Source: Pseudomonas sp. MM223
GTDB lineage: Bacteria; Pseudomonadota; Gammaproteobacteria; Pseudomonadales; Pseudomonadaceae
Length of the DNA: 64,000 nt
Direction of reading: 5' to 3'
Assembly: GCA_947090765.1 (NCBI GenBank)
Contig: OX352322.1
Coordinates: forward strand, 2,959,501-3,023,500
Positions 53,401 through 61,320 of this stretch are shown one piece after another. Position numbers and translations under genes: made by a program. Each line of letters begins with the position of its first letter. The first letter of the stretch is position 1. A model generated the notes under the pieces. The model was not told the origin of the DNA. It was given only the letters and a program-made list of their open reading frames with translations, and made no database searches.

Positions 53401-54511
53401 CGGCAGCGTGGTCGAGCGTGTGCATGCCATCCGCGCCTACAACGGCTGCACAGAGGGCGACAGCCGCGACGGCACCGCCGCTTGCCCGAAAGCCAAGCAG
53501 CACCCGTACTTTGGCCGCTTTGGCCGGGCCGACTGGCTGGGCGCACGCACGGCCATGCAACGCTGGTTCGCCGACCCGCTGGTGAACGTGAACAACGTCG
53601 ACCGTGGCCTGGGCACCATCTTTACCCACGACCACCTCGGCCCATCGACCCACCAGCAGCTCGGGCTGTATGCAACCGTGCTGGCCGAGCCAGCCGGCTC
53701 TACCTGGTACCACGCCGAAACCGGCGAGCAACTGTACAACCCGGCCACGCGCCAGGATGGCGGGCCGACCTCGTGGCAAGCCGTGATCAAGACGGGCGAC
53801 CACGATGGCGATGGCAAGAACGACAGCTACCGTGAGTTCTTCCTTGAGTACAGCGACTTCCAGCATGCCTATGAAGCAGGTGTATACGTGGGCGCAGGCC
53901 CGGACGGCATACCCAATGGGCAGTCCTACCCGGCCACGGCGGACAGCTTCCGCTACGCCATCAACCCGCCGGTACGGCAGAAGGCGTCCAACCTGCTTGA
54001 GTCGGTGGTCGAATCGCGTGGTGGTCTGGCCCCCGGCTGCCCAAGCCGGCCTTGCCCACAGGCGATTTCTGTCGATGACCCGGGCATGTTCGTCGTCAAC
54101 TACCGCAACGAGCCGCTGGCCCTGCGGGTATTCGACCCGAACAAGGTCGGCCCCGATGGCAAGCGCGGCATGCAGGCAGACGGCCTGGCCGGCGATTTGA
54201 GCTATGCCTTGCAGAGCCGTACCGACCGCGCGATCCCGGCCATGAACATGGCGCCTTCGGCGATCACCTCGGCGGTTGGCCCTACCGGTGGGACCACGCT
54301 GTTCCCACCCCACATCAACAAGGCCGGCAGCGAGCCGGGTGACCCGTTCACGCCCATGCTGCGCACCTACTCCGGCGACAACGTACGGCTGCGCCTGCAC
54401 GCCGGTGGCCACGAAGAGGAGCACAACGTGACCCTGCACGGCGTGAAGTGGCTGCAGAACGGTTCGGGCTTTGGTAACAGCCCAACTCGGGTTGGAAGGC
54501 GTCGCAGATGA
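50477..54511 (+). CDS. mnxG: MnxG multicopper oxidase, N-terminal fragment
   Basis: 1344 residues from the ATG at 50477 (GGAGG seven bases upstream), with a signal peptide (SSLVLALLGWETTSEA). Copper motifs are visible: HLHGH at residues 484-488 (HIFHLHGHQWLF) and HCH at 535-537 in YHCHFYPHFAQGMW, a complete type 1/trinuclear HCHxxxHxxxxM motif. Further His-rich segments: QHIHLPKWD, FTHDHLGPSTHQQLG and NVTLHGVKWL. Two very acidic stretches (GIEPEENEAEGEEEGPENEG near residue 135 and DDDDEAEDEGDDDHA near 635) and a calcium-loop-like DHDGDGKND (residue 1108) may bind metal. The last six residues (TRVGRR...) are frameshift-derived. Oxidises Mn(II) to Mn(IV) oxide outside the cell when intact. Confidence 0.85.
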   Translation: MSTPRKGPLLSSLVLALLGWETTSEAAVQCQRTLVANVVALDQPLMFNRLGAQNANGMMFALREDVVDDKQVPLSKGGAAVPGKVTLRPDKRPRPIVLRVAAGDCLTVNLTNLLAYQANPNKHGIEPEENEAEGEEEGPENEGGEDFVADEQVNDRHVGFQVNGMQAVNSIGDIAANTGRNGNFLVSPGNTRSYTLYAEREGAFAATSQGATFGGQGGAGNVANGLFGQVVVVPKGGRTFRNTLTEEEMRLATTGRTATGQPVIDYQARYPQAEPWITEGKAGKPIIAMVDGNEILNSETDAIVMGPNPDGSFPRSTYPLESVNKRNPALPNRLEAFRDFASQFADEVAATQAFPGYWADPVMGHVLEPTRDSFMINYGSGGMGAEVVANRLGVGPMHDCLSCAYEEFFLSAHTVGDIGTLVDVPANVGLENIRPGQTPPASAVGVKANMALYPAEPANVHHSYIGDFTKFRNTHNGHEQHIFHLHGHQWLFNPNDDNSDYIDAQGIGPGIGYTYEIANGGSGNRNRVAGDAIYHCHFYPHFAQGMWAMWRVHDVFEEGTRLEVSGQGENGFHSTPFALRSGKPAAGARALPDGEIVAGTPIPAIVPLPGKAMAPMPGKVVVVPKLSEQLVAANDDDDEAEDEGDDDHANQAPVRKAVGSLALVDRTDANRNADGTLKNPGYPFWIGGMESSVGNRPPTPPLDMLDPALARQLKDSGKALWANLDANQVDGWDGGLGRHALDGVSAGGEAVTTTTKLDFSKVVHKAKPIYLPEEGTDVEQAAMQFHAKAEHASYALIPGSQPVAKAFRTNGALPTAGAPFYEPCMDDRGKRLTQTSGVGEFVSGESLTGMSFRGSSTFTADRPRIYKGANIQFDAVYNKVGYHFPQARILALWEDAWPVITKQRPPEPLVMRMNTFDCTMYTHTNLIPSYYEMDDYQVRTPTDVIGQHIHLPKWDLTAADGSANGWNYEDGVLSPGSVVERVHAIRAYNGCTEGDSRDGTAACPKAKQHPYFGRFGRADWLGARTAMQRWFADPLVNVNNVDRGLGTIFTHDHLGPSTHQQLGLYATVLAEPAGSTWYHAETGEQLYNPATRQDGGPTSWQAVIKTGDHDGDGKNDSYREFFLEYSDFQHAYEAGVYVGAGPDGIPNGQSYPATADSFRYAINPPVRQKASNLLESVVESRGGLAPGCPSRPCPQAISVDDPGMFVVNYRNEPLALRVFDPNKVGPDGKRGMQADGLAGDLSYALQSRTDRAIPAMNMAPSAITSAVGPTGGTTLFPPHINKAGSEPGDPFTPMLRTYSGDNVRLRLHAGGHEEEHNVTLHGVKWLQNGSGFGNSPTRVGRRRR

Positions 54512-56325
54512 TCGGTATTTCCGAACAGATGGGCTTCATGGCGCCTGTGTCGATGATTTCCAGTTCTGCGGCCACCAACGGCGATTACCTGTACTCCATG
54601 GACGCAGCCCTGGAAGGCTACTGGAACGGCATCTGGGGCGTGATGCGCAACTACACCGCACAGCGCGCCGACCTGTTCCCGCTGCCGAACAACACGCAGC
54701 CCGTGGCCATGCGCAATACCGTGAACTTTGACGGTATCTGCCCGAAAACCACGGCCAACCCCAATGGCATCGGTACCCGTACCACGGTCAAGCGCAGCTA
54801 CGAAATTGTCGCGGCGCTGGCCAACGACATCCTTGAAAACCGCAACGGCGTCAGCATCAACGACCCAGCCGGTGTGGGCCAGCATGTCGGCGGCCCGCTG
54901 AAGGCCAATGGCGGCACTCTGGTGTTCAACAGCCGCAAAACCAGCATCCCGCAGGTGACGGTGGTCGACGAAGAAGACGGCAACACCTTTACCGTGGGTG
55001 GCCACAGTGCGCCACTGCATGACCCGACTGCCGTGCTGTATGTGCGCAAGGCCGACCTGGACGCCACCACCGGCAAGCTCAAGGCCGGCGTGCCGGTGGA
55101 GCCGCTGGTGCTGCGCGCCAACGCCGGGGACTGCATCAGCATCACCCTGGAAAACCGCCTGCCGCAGGTCATGCCAGACCTGCCAAGCACGGCCGTGATG
55201 CAGAACGTGGTCAAGCGTGACCGCTTCGACAGCGAAGGCTCCACGGCCTTCAACAACAACCTGATGCGGCCCTCCAGCCATGTGGGCCTGCATGCCCAGT
55301 TGCTGGCCTACGACATCACCAAGTCCGACGGTGCCAACGTGGGTGCCAACCCGGTACAGACCGTGCCACCCCGGGTGGGCAACAGCGGTGCCTACCCAAG
55401 CCGGGTGTACCAGTACTACGCCGGCCACCTGGAGCGTGAGGGCAAACCGGTGCTGCAACTGGGCCGCACGGTGGACAACATCAACACCACGGCAATCGAG
55501 TTTGGTGGCCTTAACCTCACACCTTCGGACTTCATCAAGCAGCCACAAAAAGGCCTGGTGGGTGGCATGAGCATCTTGCCGCAAACCGCGACCTGGACCG
55601 AAGACACCGCCAGCCGGGCCCAGGCCACGGTCAAGGTCACTGGCCAACCCGACTACCGCGACCTGGTAACGGTGTGGCAGCGCTCGATGAACATGCGCTG
55701 GGCTGACGGCCGCCCGGTCGAAGGCATCGCCACCGAAGGCAATGGCGTGCCCGGCGACCCGAAAGACAACGGCAACATGGCCATGAACTACAAGACCGAA
55801 CCGCTGTGGCTGCGCTTTGGCCTGGCGCCGGATGCACCGTTTGGCCATGCCGATGGCTTTGGCTTGGCCGATGTGCCCAACGCGCACATGGCCTACAGCA
55901 ACGCCCTGGTTGGCGGTGACCCGCAAACCCCAGTGCTGTACGCCAAGCCTGGCCAGCCGGTGCGCAGCCACGTGCTGATGCCCAGCGGTGGTAGCCGTGG
56001 CATCACCTACCAGCTGGACGGGCACCTGTGGCCATTGCACAACTACCAGGCCGAGAAGAGTGACGTGGACGGCTACCCGATGAGCCTGCCTGGCATCGGT
56101 TCGGTGCGCTTCGGCTACAACCCGATGGCCATGTACATCGGTGCCCAGGAAAGCGTACTGCCAGCAGCACACTTCAGCTTCATGCTGCCGAGTGCCGGTG
56201 GTGCCAACGCGGTGGCGGGTGACTACCTGTTCCGTGACTACGCCGCCTACGGCAACCTTTCGGGGCTGTGGGGGATTCTGCGGGTGACCAACGAAGCGCC
56301 GCCGGCAACGGCCCCGGCGCAGTGA
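54508..56325 (+). CDS. mnxG: MnxG multicopper oxidase, C-terminal fragment
   Basis: 605 residues in the +1-shifted frame, overlapping the end of the first fragment by 4 bp. The first ATG (MIGISEQMGFMAPVSMISSS) is internal to the intact protein and has no signal peptide or ribosome site, so a separate functional product is unlikely. It carries further cupredoxin sequence: PLVLRANAGDCISITLENRL, MRPSSHVGLHAQLLAYD, PVRSHVLMPSGGSRGITYQL, DGHLWPLHNYQAEKSD and the C-terminal GDYLFRDYAAYGNLSGLWGI. Without the N-terminal copper centres it cannot form a full oxidase. Confidence 0.85.
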   Translation: MIGISEQMGFMAPVSMISSSAATNGDYLYSMDAALEGYWNGIWGVMRNYTAQRADLFPLPNNTQPVAMRNTVNFDGICPKTTANPNGIGTRTTVKRSYEIVAALANDILENRNGVSINDPAGVGQHVGGPLKANGGTLVFNSRKTSIPQVTVVDEEDGNTFTVGGHSAPLHDPTAVLYVRKADLDATTGKLKAGVPVEPLVLRANAGDCISITLENRLPQVMPDLPSTAVMQNVVKRDRFDSEGSTAFNNNLMRPSSHVGLHAQLLAYDITKSDGANVGANPVQTVPPRVGNSGAYPSRVYQYYAGHLEREGKPVLQLGRTVDNINTTAIEFGGLNLTPSDFIKQPQKGLVGGMSILPQTATWTEDTASRAQATVKVTGQPDYRDLVTVWQRSMNMRWADGRPVEGIATEGNGVPGDPKDNGNMAMNYKTEPLWLRFGLAPDAPFGHADGFGLADVPNAHMAYSNALVGGDPQTPVLYAKPGQPVRSHVLMPSGGSRGITYQLDGHLWPLHNYQAEKSDVDGYPMSLPGIGSVRFGYNPMAMYIGAQESVLPAAHFSFMLPSAGGANAVAGDYLFRDYAAYGNLSGLWGILRVTNEAPPATAPAQ

Positions 56326-56343
56326 CGGAAGGGGAGCGCGAGC

Positions 56344-58320
56344 ATGAACAAAAAGACTCGCCCTGCTTACTTGGGGGTATTGCTGGGAGTAGCGCTGATC
56401 GGCCTGGGCGTGGCGTATGAAAAGCTCTGGTGCGACCCTCGCGAGCTGTTGCAGGAACCTGCCGACCCGCAGGCCCTGCACCGGCTCAGCCGGGACGGCG
56501 TGACCGTGGAGTTCGAGGCCCGGCCGCTGGCCGGGGGCGAGTTGAAGGAAGGCGCCTTCGCCAACATCCGTTTCAAGGTCAGCGACCAGGCCAGTGGCCA
56601 GCCGCTGTCGGGCATGGCCCCGGGGGCGTGGATCGACCCGGCGCAGTCGGCCCCGACAGGCGACCGCAACCAAAGCTGCAAGGCGCGGGTTGCGCTGTTT
56701 CTCAAGAGCAGCATCGGCGCCCGGCCGCTGCTCGACCTGAACAGCTACTTCCTGTTGATGCTCAACAACGACGCCAGCCTGACGGTGATAGACCCGACCG
56801 TTTCGGTGGGCGGCGTAACCAGCACCATGGCCCGCATCGGCCTGCCCGGGCGGCCCATGGACTGGGTGGCCACCAGCGACGACAAGCAGGTGTTCGTGTC
56901 GATCCCCGAGCGCGGCAAGGTGGCGGTGATCGATACCGAAACCTTCACCCGCGTGGCCGACCTGGACGCCGGCGACCAGCCACTGCGCGTGGCCCTGCAA
57001 CCCGACCAGCACCGGTTGTGGGTGGGCAACAACAGCAGTGACCCGGCCAAGGGTGGGGTGACGGTGATCGACGTGCCAGGGCGTACTACCCTGAAAAGCT
57101 TCAATACCGGCACCGGGCACCACGAAATCGCCTTCAGCGCCGACTCGCGGTTTGCCTATGTCAGCAACCGTGACAGCGGCACCCTGAGCGTCATTGATAT
57201 CGCAGAAATGCGCCTTGCCAAAACCATCAAGGTTGGCCCGCACCCGCTGTCGGTCAGCTACTCGGCGCTGTCCCAGGCGGTGTACGTGGTCGATGGCGAA
57301 GAGGGCAGCGTGCGGGTGTTCGATGCCCGCAGCCACGCGCTGCGCCACACGGTGAAGGCCGAGCAGGGCCTGGGGCCAATGCGCTTCAGCAGCGATGGCC
57401 GCTACGGTGTGGTGCTTAACACCCTTGAAAACCAGGCCCTGGTGATTGATGCCAGTACCGACAAGCTGATCCACCGCATTCCGGTTGCGGCCGAACCCTA
57501 CCAGCTGACCTTTACCAAGGGCTATGCCTATATACGCGGCCTGGCTTCTCCGAAAGTGACCATGATCAACCTGTCCAGCCTGGGCGAAGGGCGCACGCCG
57601 ATCGTGCAGGGCTTCGAGGCCGGCCCGGCAGCACCGCGCCAGGCCGGTGACCTGCCATTGGCCCAAGGGTTGTCGGTGTCGCGTGATGACAATTCGGTGT
57701 TTGTGGTCAACCCGGTGGACAACACCACCTACTTCTATGCCGAGGGCATGAACGCGCCGATGTCCGGCTACAACAACCGTGGCCACCAGGCCCGCGCCGT
57801 CATCGTCGTCGACCGCAGCCTGCGCGAGGTGGCGCCCGGGGTGTACGGCTCGACAGTGAAACTGCCCGCTGCCGGCAAGTTCGATGTGGCCTTCCTGCTT
57901 AACCAGCCGCAGATCATCCACTGCTTCAGTGCTGAGGTGGCCGAAGCGCCCAATGCCAGCAAGCGCAAGGGCGCGCACGCCGAGTTCATCGGCCTGGACC
58001 AGCCGATGCCGCAGCACAGCGCCATTACCGCACGGGTGCGTATCGTCGGCGACGACGGCCAGCCGCGGCTGGGCCTGAACGACCTGAGCCTGCGTTACTT
58101 CCTGGCGCCGTCGTCGATGCCGCGCAACCTGCAATTGCAGGAAGTGGGCGAGGGTGTTTATCAGGCAGCCCTGACGCTGCCCGAAGCCGGCGCCTGGTAC
58201 CTGCATGTGCAGTCGCCATCGCTGGGGCGCAAGTTTGCCGAAGACAACTACACCAGCCTGCGCATCCTGCCGGCCGCAGCAACCAACGCTTCCCAGACTG
58301 AGATGAGGAGTGTGCGATGA
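56344..58320 (+). CDS. YVTN-type beta-propeller protein of the mnx operon, membrane-anchored
   Basis: 658 residues; GGGAGCGCGAGC precedes the ATG. An N-terminal hydrophobic segment (YLGVLLGVALIGLGVAYEKL) anchors or exports it. Residues about 100-480 contain repeated YVTN/PQQ-like propeller blades (DKQVFVSIPERGKVAVIDTE, FAYVSNRDSGTLSVIDIAEM, QAVYVVDGEEGSVRVFDARS, YGVVLNTLENQALVIDASTD). A FixG/CcoG-like or Ig-type domain follows (PGVYGSTVKLPAAGKFDVAF...WYLHVQSPSLG). No enzymatic motif is seen. Position right behind mnxG suggests an assembly or electron-transfer partner of the oxidase; this is inference. Confidence 0.75.
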   Translation: MNKKTRPAYLGVLLGVALIGLGVAYEKLWCDPRELLQEPADPQALHRLSRDGVTVEFEARPLAGGELKEGAFANIRFKVSDQASGQPLSGMAPGAWIDPAQSAPTGDRNQSCKARVALFLKSSIGARPLLDLNSYFLLMLNNDASLTVIDPTVSVGGVTSTMARIGLPGRPMDWVATSDDKQVFVSIPERGKVAVIDTETFTRVADLDAGDQPLRVALQPDQHRLWVGNNSSDPAKGGVTVIDVPGRTTLKSFNTGTGHHEIAFSADSRFAYVSNRDSGTLSVIDIAEMRLAKTIKVGPHPLSVSYSALSQAVYVVDGEEGSVRVFDARSHALRHTVKAEQGLGPMRFSSDGRYGVVLNTLENQALVIDASTDKLIHRIPVAAEPYQLTFTKGYAYIRGLASPKVTMINLSSLGEGRTPIVQGFEAGPAAPRQAGDLPLAQGLSVSRDDNSVFVVNPVDNTTYFYAEGMNAPMSGYNNRGHQARAVIVVDRSLREVAPGVYGSTVKLPAAGKFDVAFLLNQPQIIHCFSAEVAEAPNASKRKGAHAEFIGLDQPMPQHSAITARVRIVGDDGQPRLGLNDLSLRYFLAPSSMPRNLQLQEVGEGVYQAALTLPEAGAWYLHVQSPSLGRKFAEDNYTSLRILPAAATNASQTEMRSVR

Positions 58321-58973
58321 ACGCCAAGCATTCTTTGCAACTGCTGGCCCTGAGCCTGGCCCTGGCCAGTAACCTGGCCCTGGCCCACGCCGGCCACGAT
58401 CACAAGGGCCACGCCGAACAGCCACCGGCGGCCCGCCAGGAAAAAACCAGTGTGCGTTTTGCCGATGTTTCCCTGCTGAACCAGGACGGCATGCCGGTAC
58501 GCCTTGAGAAAGACCTGGTAGGCGATCACCTGGTGGTCATGGGCTTTATCTACACCAGCTGCACCACCGTGTGCCCGGTGGTGTCGTCGATCATGGGCAA
58601 GGTCCAGCAACAGCTGGGTGGCCGGGTAGGCGAAGAGATCCACATGGTGTCGATCAGCGTCGACCCGCAACGTGACGATGCCAAGCGCCTGCAAGACTAC
58701 GCCAAGGCCTTCCAGAAGGGGCCGGGCTGGAGCTGGCTGACCGGCACCCCGTACGCTGTCACCGAAACCCTCAAGGGGCTGGGCAGCTTCAGCGCCGACC
58801 TCAGCCAGCACCCGCCGCTGATCCTGGTGGGTGACGGGCGAAGCGGGCACTGGACACGCTACTACGGCTTCACCGACCCGGCGGTGCTGATTGAAGAAAT
58901 CAACCGCCTCAGCGCCCGTCGGGTGCATGCCAAAAGCACGGCCATTGCCGACCACCATGAGGTGCAACCATGA
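58317..58973 (+). CDS. SCO1/SenC-family copper chaperone (first of two)
   Basis: 218 residues. Signal peptide (MNAKHSLQLLALSLALASNL ending ALA), a His-rich start (HAGHDHKGHAEQ), then the thioredoxin-like SCO domain with the copper-binding CxxxC in YTSCTTVCPVVSSIMGKVQQ and the distal His in LSQHPPLILVGDG. SCO proteins deliver copper or reduce cysteines at copper sites of exported oxidases. The start overlaps the YVTN gene stop (ATGA), and the next SCO gene start overlaps its stop, so the three are translationally coupled. Likely loads MnxG. Confidence 0.88.
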   Translation: MNAKHSLQLLALSLALASNLALAHAGHDHKGHAEQPPAARQEKTSVRFADVSLLNQDGMPVRLEKDLVGDHLVVMGFIYTSCTTVCPVVSSIMGKVQQQLGGRVGEEIHMVSISVDPQRDDAKRLQDYAKAFQKGPGWSWLTGTPYAVTETLKGLGSFSADLSQHPPLILVGDGRSGHWTRYYGFTDPAVLIEEINRLSARRVHAKSTAIADHHEVQP

Positions 58974-59635
58974 GCACTGTAACTTCCCGACACGGCGGCA
59001 TGCGCGGTTTCGACTGGCTGGTGCTGGGCGCTTGCCTGTGGATTCTGGCCTCGGTGGCGTTCGCCCACGAAGGCCATGTGGAGCAGGCGCCCGAGCCGCA
59101 ACCAGCCCCCCAGGCGATGACCAGTGGCGGCGGCACCCGCGATGCCCAGGCCTGGTTCACCGATACCGTGCTGAGGGACCAGAACGGCCGCGAGCTGCGT
59201 TTCTACAGTGATGTGCTCAAGGACAAGGTGGTGATGCTGAACGTGATCTTCACCCACTGCACCGACGCCTGCCCGCTGATCACCCGCAAGCTGCGCGAAG
59301 TGCGCGAGGCCATGGGGCCGCAGCTGGCCAGCCAGGTGACCTTTGTGTCGATCAGCAGCGACCCGCTCAACGACACCCCGCAGGCGCTCAAGGCGTTTGC
59401 CGAGAAGCAGGGGGTGGATGGGCCTAACTGGTTGTTCCTGACCGGCGACAAGGCCAATGTCGACCTGGTACTCGGCCGCATCGGCCAGTTCCTGCCCAGC
59501 CCCGAGCAGCATTCCACGCAACTGATTGCCGGCGATGTGGCGGGCAAACGCTGGAGCAAGATCCGCCCGGATGCGCCAGCCATGGCCATTGCCCAGCGCA
59601 TGCAGCTGCTCACCCAGCCTTTGGCAGGCCGGTGA
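58970..59635 (+). CDS. SCO1/SenC-family copper chaperone (second of two)
   Basis: 221 residues, overlapping the first SCO gene by 4 bp. N-terminal anchor FDWLVLGACLWILASVAFAH, then HEGHVEQ, and the SCO domain with CxxxC in TDTVLRDQNGRELRFYSDVL...FTHCTDACPLITRKL. The distal His is in SPEQHSTQLIAGDVAGKRWS. It differs clearly from the first copy, so this is an old duplication with possibly separate roles (copper delivery versus thiol reduction). The gene continues directly into the cytochrome fusion gene. Confidence 0.88.
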   Translation: MSTVTSRHGGMRGFDWLVLGACLWILASVAFAHEGHVEQAPEPQPAPQAMTSGGGTRDAQAWFTDTVLRDQNGRELRFYSDVLKDKVVMLNVIFTHCTDACPLITRKLREVREAMGPQLASQVTFVSISSDPLNDTPQALKAFAEKQGVDGPNWLFLTGDKANVDLVLGRIGQFLPSPEQHSTQLIAGDVAGKRWSKIRPDAPAMAIAQRMQLLTQPLAGR

Positions 59636-59640
59636 GCATC

Positions 59641-61308
59641 ATGAATACCTGGGCTGCCTTGCGCTGTTGCTACCGGCCTCATCGCCGGCAAGCCAGCTCC
59701 CACAGAGACTGCACCGCCTGTAAATGCAGCGCTATCCCTGTGGGAGCTGGCTTGCCGGCGATGAGGCCAGAACAGTCTAAAGGCAGCATCAGCACAATAT
59801 TGGGCCTGTTTTTTGGCATGATACTTGGCACTTCGGCCTTTGCCCTGGACCTGACCGAACACGAACAAGCCGGCAAACGCCTTTACCGCGAGGGTGTCTC
59901 CAGCAGCGATGCGCAATTGCAGGCCCGGGTCGGCGCCAGCGACATCAGTGTGCCCGCCAGCGTGCTGCCCTGCGCCAGTTGCCACGGCAACGACGGCCGT
60001 GGCCGTGCCGAAGGTGGCGTGCGCCCACCCAGCCTCGACTGGCAGCGCCTGGCACAAGGCCAGGGCGCACGCGAAGCCAACGGCCGCAGCTATCCGGCGT
60101 ATACCGATCGCAACCTGGCCCGGGCCATCCAGCATGGCGTAGACCCGGCTGGCAACCGCCTGGACCCGGCCATGCCACGCTTCGAGCTGACCATGGCCGA
60201 CCAGCGCAACCTTACCGCCTACCTCAAGCGCCTGGCCGAGGAGCGCGACCCCGGCATAGAGGAGGGCGTACTGCGCCTGGGCACCTTGTTGCCGGCTTCT
60301 GGCCCGCTGGCCGAAGCCGGGCAGGTGGTACGTGCCGTGCTGGAAGACGGGGTAGCGCAACTCAACCAGCAAGGCGGCATTCACGGGCGGCGCCTGGAAC
60401 TGGTCGTGCTGGACCCTGGTTTCGACCCGGTCAGCGCCGAGCAAGCCTTGCAACAGTTGCTGGAGCAGGAGCGCGTGTTCGCCCTGGTTTCGCCCCTGGC
60501 ACCGATGCTCGACCAGCGCCTGGCGACCCTGCTGGCACCACAGAATGTGCCCTTGGTGGGCAGCACCCCGCGCAGTGGCGGCAGCACACAGATATTCGAC
60601 CCGCTGCCCGGTTTGCCCACGCAATTGCTGAGCCTGGCTGGCCACGCCCGCGCGGGGTTGGGCCTGGCACCGGGCGACTTGCGCGTGGTGTACACCGGCA
60701 ACGAGCAAGCCGCGGCGGCCGAGCAGTTACGCGAGCGCCTGTTGCAGCAGGGCTGGGCAACCCCTGCCATCCAGGCCTTCGACGGCCAGGCCGTGGACGG
60801 GCAGGGCATTGTCTTCCTTGGCCGCGCCCAGGCATTTGCCGAGCTGGCGGCGGCGTTGCAGGCCGCGGGCCGCCAACCCTACCTGTTCGCCGCGTCCAGC
60901 CAGGTGGCCGGCGCCGTGGCGTGGTTGCCCGAGCAATGGTCGCAACGGGTGTTTCTGGCCTACCCCTATGTCCCCGAAGACTGGACCGAGCAGGGCCTGG
61001 CCACCCTCGCCGGGCTGCAACAGCGCCAGGGCCTGGACCCGCGCCAGGCGTCATTGCAGGTCAATACCTTGTGCGCCTTGCGCCTGCTGAGCGAAGCACT
61101 CAAACAGATCGGCCGTGACGCCAGCCGCGAGCAGCTGATTGCCGCGCTGGAAGGCCTGCACGATGTATCTACCGGCCTGACCCCGGCGCTGGGCTTTGGC
61201 CCCGGTCGCCGTCAGGGCATGGCCGGTGCCCATGTGGTGGCGGTGGCCCTGCCCGGGCCCCGCTTCACGTCGGTCACCCCCTACCGGCCGGTGCCGGATA
61301 CCCCTTGA
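59641..61308 (+). CDS. cytochrome c / type I periplasmic-binding-protein fusion; start disturbed by REP pair
   Basis: 555 residues from the ATG at 59641. A c-type heme motif CASCHGND is at about residues 111-118, with a likely Met ligand in PAMPRFELTMADQRN. From about residue 200 onward it resembles a Leu/Ile/Val-type receptor (LRLGTLLPASGPLAEAGQVV...GIHGRRLELVVLDPGFD...VPLVGSTPRSGGSTQIFDPL). A 31-bp perfect inverted REP pair (59675-59768) sits in the N-terminal coding region and is read in frame. The normal signal peptide STILGLFFGMILGTSAFA begins just after an ATG at 59761 that lies at the edge of the REP. Start at 59641 or 59761 is therefore uncertain. An exported electron carrier for MnxG is a possible role. 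Confidence 0.8.
   Translation: MNTWAALRCCYRPHRRQASSHRDCTACKCSAIPVGAGLPAMRPEQSKGSISTILGLFFGMILGTSAFALDLTEHEQAGKRLYREGVSSSDAQLQARVGASDISVPASVLPCASCHGNDGRGRAEGGVRPPSLDWQRLAQGQGAREANGRSYPAYTDRNLARAIQHGVDPAGNRLDPAMPRFELTMADQRNLTAYLKRLAEERDPGIEEGVLRLGTLLPASGPLAEAGQVVRAVLEDGVAQLNQQGGIHGRRLELVVLDPGFDPVSAEQALQQLLEQERVFALVSPLAPMLDQRLATLLAPQNVPLVGSTPRSGGSTQIFDPLPGLPTQLLSLAGHARAGLGLAPGDLRVVYTGNEQAAAAEQLRERLLQQGWATPAIQAFDGQAVDGQGIVFLGRAQAFAELAAALQAAGRQPYLFAASSQVAGAVAWLPEQWSQRVFLAYPYVPEDWTEQGLATLAGLQQRQGLDPRQASLQVNTLCALRLLSEALKQIGRDASREQLIAALEGLHDVSTGLTPALGFGPGRRQGMAGAHVVAVALPGPRFTSVTPYRPVPDTP
59675..59768. repeat. perfect inverted REP pair inside a coding sequence
   Basis: 59675-59705 and 59738-59768 are exact reverse complements over 31 bp (GGCCTCATCGCCGGCAAGCC...), with a 32-nt loop. 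They are located within the start region of the cytochrome fusion gene and cause no stop codon. Confidence 0.9.
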
Positions 61309-61320
61309 ACGGAGGCTGCC

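Larger units (their letters stand above)
50477..56325 (+). pseudogene. mnxG: mnxG, giant multicopper Mn(II) oxidase gene broken by a -1 frameshift
   Basis: Joined across one missing base, the two halves (50477-54511 and 54508-56325) give one protein of about 1949 residues, the size expected for pseudomonad MnxG. At 54481-54483 a run of three C (AACAG-CCC-AACTCGG) needs one extra base to keep the frame: the intact reading would be NGSGFGNSPNSGWKASQMIG, which runs smoothly from the first half into the second. The lesion is 74% along the protein. Either this is a real loss of the Mn(II) oxidase or a homopolymer sequencing error; no slippery heptamer is seen for programmed frameshifting. All other genes of the operon are intact. 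Confidence 0.8.

Noticed and set aside
54470..54511. Programmed ribosomal frameshift joining the mnxG halves
   Set aside because: No slippery heptamer or typical downstream structure at the junction; a simple missing C explains it.
54367..58425. 1352-codon reading frame on the minus strand through mnxG and the propeller gene
   Set aside because: Antisense frame typical of high-GC codon bias. No family similarity; the plus-strand genes have clear domains.
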